Shown: positions 52,587-61,151 of the stretch, piece after piece
Layout of the letters: every line of letters starts with the position of its first letter
How positions within the stretch are numbered: the first letter of the stretch is position 1
Origin: Bullifex porci
GTDB lineage: Bacteria > Spirochaetota > Spirochaetia > Sphaerochaetales > Sphaerochaetaceae
Direction: 5' to 3'
DNA length: 64,000 nt
Assembly (NCBI RefSeq): GCF_009695635.1
Contig: NZ_VUNN01000011.1
Coordinates: 1-64,000, forward strand
The notes under the pieces: model-generated
Database searches by the model: none
What the model was told of the DNA's origin: nothing
What the model saw: the letters and a program-made list of their open reading frames with translations, nothing else
Position numbers and translations under genes: made by a program

Positions 52587-53951
52587 TTACATATGGATTA
52601 TTCCAAATGTATTTAAAATACTACTAATTAAAATAATAATTGAAAAAATCGGACATAAATACTTAATCATAAAAGCAAATATCTTCTTTTGTTTGAATGC
52701 TTTATTGTTTAAGCAAACTTCTTTTTCAATTTTTTTAATACCAATTACATAGGTTGTCAAAATACAAATTAAGATAGCAGAAATAGGCATCATAATTGAA
52801 TTTGTTATAAAATCAAAAAAATCCAAAAATTGCATACCAAGCATTTTGATATTGCTTAGAGGGCCATAGCAAAGAGCAGATAGAGTTCCCAATATTATCG
52901 TAATAATACCAGTAATTATTGTTGCTTTATGCCTCGAAGTTTTTAATTCATCAGTAATAGTTGCTACTACACTCTCTGTTAATGCAATTGAACTTGTTAA
53001 TGCAGCAAATAGGACTAAAACAAAGAATAAAATACCAATGATATTACCAAATCCCATGCTATCAAAAACCTTTGGAATAGTAATAAACATTAGAGATGGT
53101 CCTGCTTGAAGCTTTTCAGCATCTCCGCCTGAAAATGCAAATACAGCTGGAATAATCATTAAGCCCGCAATAATTGCAATTAAGGTATCAAATATTTCCA
53201 CCTGCTTTGTTGATTCTTCAATCGAGGTATCATCCTTTATATATGAACCATAAGTAATTAATATACCCATAGCAATAGAAAGAGAATAAAACATTTGTCC
53301 CATTGCAGCTACAATTGTCATTAATGAGAAATTCTTAAAGTTTGGAATTAACAAATACTTAACACCTTCTATTGCCCCAGGTCTAGTAACAGAGTAAATC
53401 ATTATTAAAATTGATAAAACAACCAATATTGGCATCATTATCCTTGATACCTTTTCAACACCATTCTTAACTCCGTTAAATACAATAAACAAAGTAATTA
53501 ATGCAAAGAAAATAAAGTATATTTCACATGATAATCCATTTGAAATAAATGAGCCAAAGTATCCATCATCAGCAAGAGTTGAACCATTTTGAAAGAGGTA
53601 TTCCATTAAATACTTTAGCACCCATCCTCCAATTACAGAGTAATATGGAACAATTAACAATGGAATAATAACATTGATCCAACCACCAACTTTAAGCCAC
53701 TTTGCATTTCCAAAGGTCTTAAATGCACCCACAGGGCTCTTTTTGGTCATTCTTCCAATTGATGTTTCTGCTATCACCATAGAAAAACCAAATGTTAATA
53801 CAAGTAAAATATAAATAATCAAAAACATTCCACCGCCGTATTTTGCAGCAAGATATGGAAAACGCCAAATATTACCAAGACCAACAGATGCACCAGCAGC
53901 TGCAAGTACAAATCCTATCTTTCCAGAGAAAGATCCTCTTTCAGAACTCAT
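52587..53951 (-). CDS. Neurotransmitter:sodium symporter family amino-acid transporter
   Basis: The 454-residue protein has eleven or twelve hydrophobic segments and the NSS opening 'GFVLAAAGASVGLGNIWRFP', which forms the Na+ and substrate sites in LeuT/MhsT/TnaT. Further family segments are 'YYSVIGGWVLKYLMEYL' and 'GQMFYSLSIAMGILITYGSY'. Bacterial members import amino acids such as tryptophan, leucine or alanine with Na+. It is monocistronic, with a start at 53951 and an AT-rich upstream region that holds an inverted repeat. Confidence 0.93.
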   Translation of the reverse strand: MSSERGSFSGKIGFVLAAAGASVGLGNIWRFPYLAAKYGGGMFLIIYILLVLTFGFSMVIAETSIGRMTKKSPVGAFKTFGNAKWLKVGGWINVIIPLLIVPYYSVIGGWVLKYLMEYLFQNGSTLADDGYFGSFISNGLSCEIYFIFFALITLFIVFNGVKNGVEKVSRIMMPILVVLSILIMIYSVTRPGAIEGVKYLLIPNFKNFSLMTIVAAMGQMFYSLSIAMGILITYGSYIKDDTSIEESTKQVEIFDTLIAIIAGLMIIPAVFAFSGGDAEKLQAGPSLMFITIPKVFDSMGFGNIIGILFFVLVLFAALTSSIALTESVVATITDELKTSRHKATIITGIITIILGTLSALCYGPLSNIKMLGMQFLDFFDFITNSIMMPISAILICILTTYVIGIKKIEKEVCLNNKAFKQKKIFAFMIKYLCPIFSIIILISSILNTFGIIHM

Positions 53952-54072
53952 AGTCTACCTCTTTTGTTATTTTTTAAACAAACAAGATAATAATAACTCG
54001 AAATTTTACATAATACGATAGTAAATGTTAATGTTTTGACTAAATCCTTATTTATACCTTTCAGTTCACATC

Positions 54073-54125
54073 AAGTGAAGTACGAAGTGAAGTGATGTGT
54101 AGATTTACTTCACTTTACTTCACTT
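54073..54125. repeat. Inverted repeat built of AAGTGAAGT units
   Basis: The left arm (54073-54093) contains AAGTGAAGT twice, and the right arm (54107-54125) contains the complement ACTTCACTT twice, with a 13-base loop, so a stem of 18 or more pairs with one mismatch bulge can form. It lies between the NSS gene (leftward) and a small ORF (rightward). T-rich sequence follows on the plus side, so it may act as a terminator, though no long gene ends there. It may instead be a small mobile-repeat remnant. Confidence 0.6.
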
Positions 54126-54140
54126 CATTTTATTTCTGTA

Positions 54141-54314
54141 ATGATACAGGAAAAAAATATAGTTTTTCCACTATTAGGGTCAGTGAAATTACATGCAGCA
54201 CCAATTTGCACTCTACTTGGAAAACTATTACTTCCTCAAATCGATATTCTTCCAATATTCTGGGGAATTTTAGGAAGCTTAAGTATTATTGTAGCTGGAT
54301 TAATAATTAGCTAA
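54141..54314 (+). CDS. Possible 57-residue membrane peptide or gene remnant
   Basis: An ATG at 54141 opens a 57-residue frame ending TAA at 54312-54314. The C-terminal half (ILPIFWGILGSLSIIVAGLI) is a plausible transmembrane helix and 'APICTLLGKLLLPQIDILP' precedes it. No SD is visible and the ORF ends right where the convergent lipoprotein gene ends. It may be the C-terminal stump of a lost membrane protein. No family recognised. Confidence 0.3.
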   Translation: MIQEKNIVFPLLGSVKLHAAPICTLLGKLLLPQIDILPIFWGILGSLSIIVAGLIIS

Positions 54315-55288
54315 AGCAACTTTCCTATTTCTTTAAAGATAATTGCAGCATCCTCTTGGCTTAAGAAATCATCTTTATTTGGATAATCTTCTAAGTGTTT
54401 TACATACGATGCTTCTGGGTGAAATTGAAAACCAAATGCAAAATCCTTATCACTTCTTTCAATTATTTCAACTGTAGTAATTCCATTTACATCGGTGTAA
54501 CCAGCAAGAATTAAATTTGTACAATCCAAATCTGTTAATACTTGATGATGCCATGATGGAACATTATTTAAAGTATCTCTATCAAAGATTTCCTTAACTT
54601 TAGTATCATCAATTAATTTAACATCATGAGGAGCATAATCACGATAAGAATCAACAGATGCTATATCATTTCTATGTTCAGCGTTATATTCAACATTTTG
54701 TTCATTAAAATAAACTTTTAGGTCTTGAATAATACCAGCACCCGATACTACTCCTAACATTTGAGAACCTCGACAAAAACCTATTACAGGGATATTATTA
54801 TCAAGACAATAAGACATTAATAAGTAGTCAGAGACATCACGAGTTGCATTATAGTCCTTTTCTTCTTCAATTCCATGCCAAGGTTCTGGGGTCTTTAACA
54901 GAGTAGGAGCAATATCTTCTCCTCCTGTAAAAATTATTGCTTTAAAGTTATTCTTGTTGATTACTTCTTCAATATTTGAGTTCCTGTATACTTCACTTTT
55001 TATTAGTTCTGCATACTTACTAAGTAAAATACCATTTTCGTCTATACAAGATTCACTAACATTACAATCATCATATAAAAGACTATAATCAACAACCTGA
55101 TCAACCATAACATATGGAATATTTAAATTATCTAAGGTTTTTGTAATATTTGTATAAAACTCAGAATCTGTATCACTTCTCCATGCAATACCTATTAAGC
55201 CAGCACTATCAACGCTTTTATTAGTTGCACATGAAATTAATAGTGCAAATATTATAAAGATTAAAAGTAGTTTTTTTAAAGCTTTCAT
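54311..55288 (-). CDS. Peptidase C26 (gamma-glutamyl hydrolase-like) lipoprotein
   Basis: The 325-residue protein has a lipoprotein signal ending LLISC (Cys20) followed by a class I glutamine-amidotransferase-like hydrolase of the PuuD/C26 family. The nucleophile elbow is 'PVIGFCRGSQMLGVVSGAG' and the catalytic His-Glu pair is in 'FGFQFHPEAS'. 'AIIFTGGEDIAPTLL' is the usual oxyanion segment. PuuD relatives hydrolyse gamma-glutamyl bonds, but they are normally cytosolic; an exported lipid-anchored version is less usual and could act on peptides or gamma-glutamyl compounds in the periplasm. SD: GGAGGAG upstream of the ATG. Confidence 0.85.
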   Translation of the reverse strand: MKALKKLLLIFIIFALLISCATNKSVDSAGLIGIAWRSDTDSEFYTNITKTLDNLNIPYVMVDQVVDYSLLYDDCNVSESCIDENGILLSKYAELIKSEVYRNSNIEEVINKNNFKAIIFTGGEDIAPTLLKTPEPWHGIEEEKDYNATRDVSDYLLMSYCLDNNIPVIGFCRGSQMLGVVSGAGIIQDLKVYFNEQNVEYNAEHRNDIASVDSYRDYAPHDVKLIDDTKVKEIFDRDTLNNVPSWHHQVLTDLDCTNLILAGYTDVNGITTVEIIERSDKDFAFGFQFHPEASYVKHLEDYPNKDDFLSQEDAAIIFKEIGKLL

Positions 55289-55365
55289 CCCTACTCCTCC
55301 AATTTTTTCTAATATACCTAATAATATGTTGCATAACTGTTGTAGTATAGATTTATTAAAAACTA

Positions 55366-55726
55366 TTAATTATTTTCCTTTGGTTCTTCTATAAGATTTG
55401 AAATATTTTCTTTTAGTAGTTCTAATGCCCTATTTGCATCTGACTTTTTATCAAATGTTAAGTTATTAGAATAATCTGTACCACATCGCACGTGCAAAAT
55501 GAAAACTGGAATTTGACCTGCACAACAACCTTTAATTGATAGTCTACTTTTTCTAACCCAAGCTCCATCAATTGCTGAAATAGAAATGTACTTAGCACCA
55601 GTTGGGAAAGAAAGGAAACAAAGTGCCTTCTTACTAAACCTGTAGCTACCTATTTTTAAAGTAGATTTATAATTTGCTTTTTAAATCCTCTTTAAATTCA
55701 TTTCCATATAAAACCTTAAATACCAT
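55366..55726 (-). pseudogene. Frameshifted remnant of an unrecognised ~120-residue protein
   Basis: From the ATG at 55726 (with AAGGTGG upstream) the frame reads MVFKVLYGNEFKEDLKSKL and stops. In another frame, after an A run near 55670, it continues 'YKSTLKIGSYRFSKKALCF', 'TGAKYISISAIDGAWVRKS' and on to a TAA at 55366. One indel would restore a single protein of about 120 residues. The family is not recognised. Part of the 784-base stretch between 55289 and 56072, which has no intact gene. Confidence 0.55.
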
Positions 55727-55740
55727 AGCTAATCCACCTT

Positions 55741-55936
55741 TTAATCTAGTATAATATTAATACCCATTTCTTTAGCCTTAGCCTTTAGCTCATCAAGATT
55801 TATTTTACCTTCACTGATTTGAAGACTAACATATTTTGTCTTTATTCTCTATTTTTTACCCTATACCCACACCAAATAGCGAATGGCCGATACATTTTTC
55901 TATTGTATTTTTTGATAAAGGTTTAGGATATGCCAT
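55741..55936 (-). pseudogene. Second frameshifted remnant, upstream of the first
   Basis: From the ATG at 55936 the frame reads MAYPKPLSKNTIEKCIGHSL then FGVGIG and stops; in another frame 'KYVSLQISEGKINLDELKAK' and 'AKEMGINIILD' run to a TAA at 55741-55743. The 14-base gap to the next remnant suggests a decayed two-gene operon. The products are not recognised. The rest of the stretch (55289-55365, 55937-56016) shows only AT-rich sequence. Confidence 0.5.
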
Positions 55937-56017
55937 ACATTACTCTCTTATTAAATCAAAATAATAATTAGAATCTATATAACTATACATCAGTTTATTC
56001 TTTTACACATTTTTTAT

Positions 56018-56063
56018 AAAAAAAAGTGACTTGCAGTTTCTTCTTTTAAGCACCTGCAAGTCA
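56018..56063 (-). terminator. Rho-independent terminator after guaA
   Basis: A perfect 10-bp stem TGACTTGCAG / CTGCAAGTCA (56027-56036, 56054-56063) is followed on the minus strand by eight T residues (plus-strand A run 56018-56025). Confidence 0.93.
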
Positions 56064-56072
56064 TTTTGAATT

Positions 56073-57056
56073 TTATTCAAACTCAATAGTTCCTGTTGGT
56101 TTTGGAGTAAAGTCATATAAGACTCTGTTAACACCCTTAACCTCAGTAGTAATTCTTTTTACAATATGTTGCATTAAAGCAAATGGTATATTCTCAACCT
56201 CTGCAGTCATTGCATCAGAAGTATTAACAGCACGAATAATAACAGACCATTCGAAAGATCTCTTACCATCTTTAACTCCAGTTGATTTAAAATCTGGAAC
56301 AACTGTGAAATATTGCCATACCTTTCCTTCTAAACCATTCTTTGCAAATTCCTCTCTTAGAATTGCATCTGATTCCCTAACTGCCTCTAGTCTGTCCCTA
56401 GTAATAGCACCAGGACATCTTACTCCAAGACCAGGGCCTGGGAATGGCTGTCTGAATACCATGTTATCAGGAAGACCTAAAGCCTTACCAACTACTCTAA
56501 CTTCGTCCTTAAAAAGAATCTTAACAGGTTCAACTAGCTCAAATTTCATATCCTCAGGAAGACCACCAGCGTTATGGTGTGCTTTAATTCCATGCTCACT
56601 CTCTAAAATATCTGGCCAAATAGTACCTTGAGCTAGGAATTCAATTCCATCAAGCTTTCTTGCTTCCTCAGCAAATACTTCGATAAACTCACCACCAATT
56701 ATCTTTCTCTTTGTTTCAGGATCTGTAACATCCTTAAGCTTATCTAAGAATCTATCTGTCGCATCAACATAAATTAGGTTAGCATTCATCTGGTTTCTAA
56801 AAACCTCAATAACCTGCTCAGGTTCTCCTTTACGAAGAAGTCCATGGTTAACATGAACACAAACAAGCTGCTGACCAATAGCTTTTATTAAAAGTGCAGC
56901 TACAACAGATGAATCAACACCACCAGAGAGAGCAAGAAGAACCTTCTTATCCTTTACCTGTTCTCTAAGAGCAGCAACCTGATCTGCGATAAATTGATTT
57001 GCAAGCTCAGTAGTTGTGATTCTAACCATATCATCTGGTCTTCTATCAAATACCAT
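56073..57056 (-). CDS. guaA: GMP synthase ATP-pyrophosphatase subunit, no GATase domain
   Basis: The 327-residue protein covers only the ATP-PPase and C-terminal dimerisation domains of GuaA. The PP-loop SGGVDSS lies near residue 44, and the XMP/dimer region includes 'RQPFPGPGLGVRCPGAITRD' and 'DFTPKPTGTIEFE' at the end. The usual N-terminal class I glutaminase of about 190 residues is absent, and a strong SD (GGAAGGAG) just before 57056 shows this is the true start and not a truncation artefact. It therefore needs a separate glutaminase subunit, as in archaea, or uses ammonia. Well terminated. Confidence 0.92.
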   Translation of the reverse strand: MVFDRRPDDMVRITTTELANQFIADQVAALREQVKDKKVLLALSGGVDSSVVAALLIKAIGQQLVCVHVNHGLLRKGEPEQVIEVFRNQMNANLIYVDATDRFLDKLKDVTDPETKRKIIGGEFIEVFAEEARKLDGIEFLAQGTIWPDILESEHGIKAHHNAGGLPEDMKFELVEPVKILFKDEVRVVGKALGLPDNMVFRQPFPGPGLGVRCPGAITRDRLEAVRESDAILREEFAKNGLEGKVWQYFTVVPDFKSTGVKDGKRSFEWSVIIRAVNTSDAMTAEVENIPFALMQHIVKRITTEVKGVNRVLYDFTPKPTGTIEFE

Positions 57057-57157
57057 CTTTATCTCCTTCCCATTTAGTTTATGGCATACTTCAAAAGTAT
57101 CAGAAAAATATAAATCTTATCCATAGCTTAATAATCTTTTTGTGTTATTATTCTCCT

Positions 57158-57556
57158 ATGCTAAAAGAAAAAGTACCATCATATTATTTTGATAAAGATC
57201 AAAACTGTGCAGAAACATTATTACATGTAATTAATGACGAATATAATTTGGGGCTTAAGGAAGAGGATTTTCTACTAGTTGGAGGCTTTGGCGGAGGCTG
57301 TGGCTGTGGAATTACCTGTGGAGCTCTATCAGCTTCTATAGCAGCCTTAGGAAAAATGTTTATTAAGGAAAGAGCACATGCTACTGAAGGCTTTATCCCA
57401 ATGTGTGGAGAATTCGTTGAAGAATTTAAAGCATCTCTCTCCTCTAGCGATTGCTCTATCCTAAAGGCTAAGAACTTTGAAGAGGGAAAGAGATGTATAA
57501 AAACAGTTAACCAAGCATGTGACTTGTTTGAAAACTTTATAAAAGAACGCTCTTAA
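57158..57556 (+). CDS. C_GCAxxG_C_C family protein
   Basis: The 132-residue protein matches the C_GCAxxG_C_C family, small cysteine-rich proteins thought to be redox- or metal-related. The cysteines are placed as in the family: 'GGFGGGCGCGITCGALSASI', 'SSDCSILK', 'GKRCIKTVNQACDLF'. No partner is known. The ATG at 57158 is used; there is no clear SD. The 3' end overlaps the convergent acetyltransferase gene by 20 bases. Confidence 0.85.
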   Translation: MLKEKVPSYYFDKDQNCAETLLHVINDEYNLGLKEEDFLLVGGFGGGCGCGITCGALSASIAALGKMFIKERAHATEGFIPMCGEFVEEFKASLSSSDCSILKAKNFEEGKRCIKTVNQACDLFENFIKERS

Positions 57557-58223
57557 GCTTTTCCTTTAATTGTAAGTAGCGCTGGTACTTTTCTTCCTTA
57601 GAAAAGTGCTCAGCTCTGCTTTCGAGAACACATGAGGAGTAATCAAGAGCTTTATCCTTAAATTGCTCAGAAGTAAGATCAAAGACTACATCACCTACCT
57701 TATTAAAGCAGTGATGTGAACCATCCTTTAATACTATACCGTTAACCTCTCCTCCAAATATATCTTGAGCTAAAAAGGCAGTAATTGAACACTGTCCTAA
57801 TGTGGGATTATCAACACTCCAATCATCTCTCATTCTAGGAGCACAGGTTTCCTTAGACCAGCATTTTGTTAATAGATCATAGAGATGTCTTTGATTCCTG
57901 ATATTCTCATCATTAGCTTTAACACTCTCACCTCTCCAACCATAAAATGAATATGCTCTAATATCACAATACTCTTTAGGATTTTTATCAAAAACCTTTC
58001 TTACATATGAGCATATTGGATTAACCTTAGCATTATTTCTCTTTGCTTCCTCAAGAGCGCAATCTAATAATCTTTTTGCAATACCTTGTCCACCGTAAGA
58101 AGGATCAACAAATGTATGATCAAAGGACCAAATATCATCATTTATTTTATAATCACACTCACCTATTAGCTTTTCACCATCTTTAGCAATACTTCTATTG
58201 TTTTCTATCAATATTTCAATCAT
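57537..58223 (-). CDS. GNAT-like (YjdJ type) and YunG-like fusion protein
   Basis: The 228-residue protein has two parts. Residues 1-85 match the small GCN5-related YjdJ/NATD1 type ('DHTFVDPSYGGQGIAKRLLD', 'KVNPICSYVRKVF'). Residues 115-205 match YunG-like proteins ('CWSKETCAPRMRDDWSVDNP', 'GQCSITAFLAQDIFGG', 'FNKVGDVVFDLTSEQF'), which have an NlpC/transglutaminase-like Cys-His layout. Fusion of the two is not something I recall as standard. Role unknown; both substrate and target are open. Confidence 0.7.
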   Translation of the reverse strand: MIEILIENNRSIAKDGEKLIGECDYKINDDIWSFDHTFVDPSYGGQGIAKRLLDCALEEAKRNNAKVNPICSYVRKVFDKNPKEYCDIRAYSFYGWRGESVKANDENIRNQRHLYDLLTKCWSKETCAPRMRDDWSVDNPTLGQCSITAFLAQDIFGGEVNGIVLKDGSHHCFNKVGDVVFDLTSEQFKDKALDYSSCVLESRAEHFSKEEKYQRYLQLKEKLKSVLL

Positions 58224-58273
58224 GAATTAAGAATACTGGTTAATTACCTTATTTTGCAATAATATAAATTGTT

Positions 58274-58978
58274 ATGAAAATCACTATACTAACAATGTTT
58301 CCTGAAGTATTTAATTCAATTAATTCTTATCCACTGATAGCAAGAGCAATAAATAGAGGAAATCTTGAATTAAAGATTGTTGATATAAAGGATTATGCAG
58401 GAGGCTCCTTTAGACATATAGATGATTCACCTTGTGGAGGTGGTATTGGAATGATATTAAGAATAGATACTCTAATGAGAGCTCTAAATGCTTCAACTAA
58501 TGAGAAATCATATAAGATACTACTTTCTCCAAAAGGAAGTGTATATAACCAAAAGAAGGCTCGTGAGCTATCTAAAATGGATGATATTGTTTTAGTATGT
58601 GGTCACTATGAGGGTGTTGATAAGCGTTTTGAAAGCCATGTTGATGAGCTACTTAGCATTGGGGACTATATTTTAAGCGGAGGAGAAATTCCTGCTCTTT
58701 GTATTCTTGATTCAATTTCTCGTCTACTTGGTACAATTAGGGATGGAGCAACAGAAGATGAAAGCCATGAAAATGGACTTCTTGAGTATCCTCAATATAC
58801 AAAGCCTGTAGATTATTTTGGTGATAAGGTTCCTCCAATACTACTTTCAGGAAACCATCAAGCAATTGATAGATGGAGGCATAAGGAAGCCTTAAAGGAA
58901 ACTAAAAAATATCGCCCTGATATGTTTGAAAGATATAAGCTATCTGATGAAGAAAAGAAAATGCTTGAAGAAGAGTAA
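58274..58978 (+). CDS. trmD: tRNA (guanine37-N1)-methyltransferase
   Basis: TrmD methylates G37 of tRNA to prevent +1 frameshifting. The 234-residue SPOUT protein has 'MKITILTMFPEVFNSINSYP', 'SPCGGGIGMILRIDTLMRAL', 'VCGHYEGVDKRFESHVDELL' and 'SIGDYILSGGEIPALCILDS', which form the deep trefoil knot. It is normally in an rpsP-rimM-trmD-rplS operon, but here it stands alone between an acetyltransferase gene and the Wadjet operon. jetA starts 32 bases on with no terminator, so read-through is likely. Confidence 0.96.
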   Translation: MKITILTMFPEVFNSINSYPLIARAINRGNLELKIVDIKDYAGGSFRHIDDSPCGGGIGMILRIDTLMRALNASTNEKSYKILLSPKGSVYNQKKARELSKMDDIVLVCGHYEGVDKRFESHVDELLSIGDYILSGGEIPALCILDSISRLLGTIRDGATEDESHENGLLEYPQYTKPVDYFGDKVPPILLSGNHQAIDRWRHKEALKETKKYRPDMFERYKLSDEEKKMLEEE

Positions 58979-59010
58979 TCTATTGCTAAAATAATTAAAG
59001 AGGATTAATT

Positions 59011-60513
59011 GTGGCCGTTTTATCACCTATCAAGCTAGGGCAAATATTAAATGATGAAGCAGGAATAAGACTATTGAGAGCACGCTCAGCTCCAATAGTT
59101 ATATCCTTTTTGTACAATACATTTAGAAAAAATAATACCCAAGAAATACCATATGAAGTATTTCGTTTAGCCTTAGAAGATTTTTTAACTGAACATGTAT
59201 CAGAGGAAGAAACAATAGAAAGCGATATTGATGAAGAAAACATACAATTAATGGATATTGCTTCAAGAGTAAAGACATATGCAGAAGATTGGTTTAGTGA
59301 AGAGAAAAGATATATTTTTCGTTACTATAACCAAAACAAGGAAGAGATGATTAGGCCATCACCTTCCTTAATTCGTGTTTTTTCTTACATTGATAATATT
59401 ATAGAATCAGACTTCATCAGTACAGATAGTTCTTTTAACTTCATACTCACACAACTTAGAACTCTAAGTGAAAACATGAATAAAGATCCTGAATCAAAAA
59501 TAAGAGAACTCAAGGAGAAAATAAAAGAACTTGAAACTGAAATTTTAGAAATTGAGACAACTGGTAAGGTAAAAACCTATGATAATAGAAGAATAATTGA
59601 GTATCTAACAGATTTAAAGCGAAAGAGTCGTGATATGCTTGGTGAATTTTCACAAGTTGAGGAAAACTTTAAAGAAATAATGACTCAAATTGCTAAAAAA
59701 CAAGCAAGTGAGGACATCTCAAAGCGTATGCTTCTCGGATACTCATTAGATCTCTATAGAGAATTAAATAATTCTCCTCAAGGACAATCTTTCAATGGTT
59801 TTTGGGGATACATATCTACAAACAGTGAAGACGAGATCACCGCTTTGTCAGAAGAAATAATATCAACGATAATAGAAAACAATATTGATTATGATGCCTC
59901 ATTCTTACTAAATCTGCGTTCCTCTCTATTTGCTGCAGGTAATAGAGTTGTTGAAAAGAACCATATTCTAACAGATAGGATGAACCGTGTCATGGCACAA
60001 ACGAATCGTACTGATAGAAAAGGTCTTGATGCTTTATATGCAAAAATAAAATCTAAGAATGCTGAAATTCTATCAAATGGAAGTGATTTCAATGATAATA
60101 ATTTTATATTCATTGATGATATTAAAGCTTCACTATCATTTCCTTTATCAAAACCTCTAAGAGCAGAGACCGAGGAAAGAACTACTTCTACTATTTTATT
60201 TGAAGAAAAAAAGGATATCCTTTCACAAATTCGTGCTCTTGCTTCAGAGTTTAAAGTAGATGAAAAAAAACTTCGCGATAATATTTTTTCCTTTTCACAA
60301 GAAAATAAAATAAAGACATTTACGTTAAAAGAGCTAACAGATAGATATCCTATTACAAAAGGATTAGAAGAAATTGTAAGCTATATATCAGTGTTTAGAG
60401 ATTACTGCACAAGTGTTGATATTTCTGATACTTCAACCGAAGAAATAAAATATTTATGGAATAGTGATAAATATTTTTGTGTAACCCTTCCAACTATTAC
60501 AATTCACATCTAG
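59011..60513 (+). CDS. jetA: Wadjet protein JetA (DUF3375)
   Basis: The 500-residue protein matches JetA, the DUF3375 kleisin-like subunit of the Wadjet SMC complex (MksF equivalent). It starts 'MAVLSPIKLGQILNDEAGIR' and continues 'LLRARSAPIVISFLYNTFRK', the family opening, then 'RYYNQNKEEMIRPSPSLIRV' and helical coiled segments (ELKEKIKELETEILEIE). Start codon GTG at 59011 with AGAGG 7-11 bases upstream. Length is normal. Order jetA-jetB-jetC fits Wadjet, which recognises and cleaves circular plasmid DNA. Confidence 0.9.
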   Translation: MAVLSPIKLGQILNDEAGIRLLRARSAPIVISFLYNTFRKNNTQEIPYEVFRLALEDFLTEHVSEEETIESDIDEENIQLMDIASRVKTYAEDWFSEEKRYIFRYYNQNKEEMIRPSPSLIRVFSYIDNIIESDFISTDSSFNFILTQLRTLSENMNKDPESKIRELKEKIKELETEILEIETTGKVKTYDNRRIIEYLTDLKRKSRDMLGEFSQVEENFKEIMTQIAKKQASEDISKRMLLGYSLDLYRELNNSPQGQSFNGFWGYISTNSEDEITALSEEIISTIIENNIDYDASFLLNLRSSLFAAGNRVVEKNHILTDRMNRVMAQTNRTDRKGLDALYAKIKSKNAEILSNGSDFNDNNFIFIDDIKASLSFPLSKPLRAETEERTTSTILFEEKKDILSQIRALASEFKVDEKKLRDNIFSFSQENKIKTFTLKELTDRYPITKGLEEIVSYISVFRDYCTSVDISDTSTEEIKYLWNSDKYFCVTLPTITIHI

Positions 60514-60524
60514 AGGAATAAAAT

Positions 60525-61151
60525 ATGGTAAATACAGTTCAAGAATGGTCTAAGGCAGCGATATTACTACTTAAAGGTCCTGTTTATGAAAATGATGATA
60601 GAAAAACCTGGGCTATACTTCTTCGATGCAGAGAAAATATAAATAACTATTTTAGGGTAATAGGTCTTCATGTATTAATCGAAGAAGAAGATGGATATGC
60701 CTATCTTGAGCAAATAAAAGATAGTGTTGAAAAAGGTATGGAAAGTGAAGAAGAAGTAAATGACACACTTCCTCGCTTAATTAGGAAGGTCCCGTTTTCC
60801 TATAAAATGTCTATGCTTTTGGTACTATTAAGGCAGGAAATGGATAAATTTATATCGTCTAGAAATGAGTCAATCTACCCAATATTACATAAAAGTGAAA
60901 TTATGGGCTTGGTAAAATCATATACTAAAGAAGCAACTGACCAAACAAAGTTTAATAATGATGTTGATAGTATGATAAATAAGCTTGTTGAACTCACATA
61001 TCTTAAACCTAAAGAAAAGCTTCTTTCTTCAAAGATTTCTGATGAAGCAGAATTTGAGTTAAGCCCTATAATCAAAAGCAAAATAAATGCGAATGTAATG
61101 AAAGAAATGTTAGAAAAGCTTGATAAAAATGAGGGGGAAGAAAATGAGTAA
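60525..61151 (+). CDS. jetB: Wadjet protein JetB (DUF4194)
   Basis: The 208-residue protein matches JetB, the DUF4194 winged-helix KITE-type subunit (MksE equivalent). Characteristic segments are 'AAILLLKGPVYENDDRKTWA', 'NYFRVIGLHVLIEEEDGYAYL' and 'LPRLIRKVPFSYKMSMLLVL', the last matching the family's 'PRLIRR-PLSY' pattern. A moderate SD (AGAGGA) precedes the ATG; it is 11 bases after jetA and overlaps jetC by 8. Confidence 0.9.
   Translation: MVNTVQEWSKAAILLLKGPVYENDDRKTWAILLRCRENINNYFRVIGLHVLIEEEDGYAYLEQIKDSVEKGMESEEEVNDTLPRLIRKVPFSYKMSMLLVLLRQEMDKFISSRNESIYPILHKSEIMGLVKSYTKEATDQTKFNNDVDSMINKLVELTYLKPKEKLLSSKISDEAEFELSPIIKSKINANVMKEMLEKLDKNEGEENE

Noticed and set aside
54311-55288. C26 amidotransferase-like protein as the missing GuaA glutaminase
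   Set aside because: It carries a lipoprotein signal and PuuD-type features, so it acts outside the cytoplasm and is not a GuaA GATase.
57057-57157. Purine riboswitch upstream of guaA
   Set aside because: The short leader shows no purine-aptamer core or three-way junction pattern.
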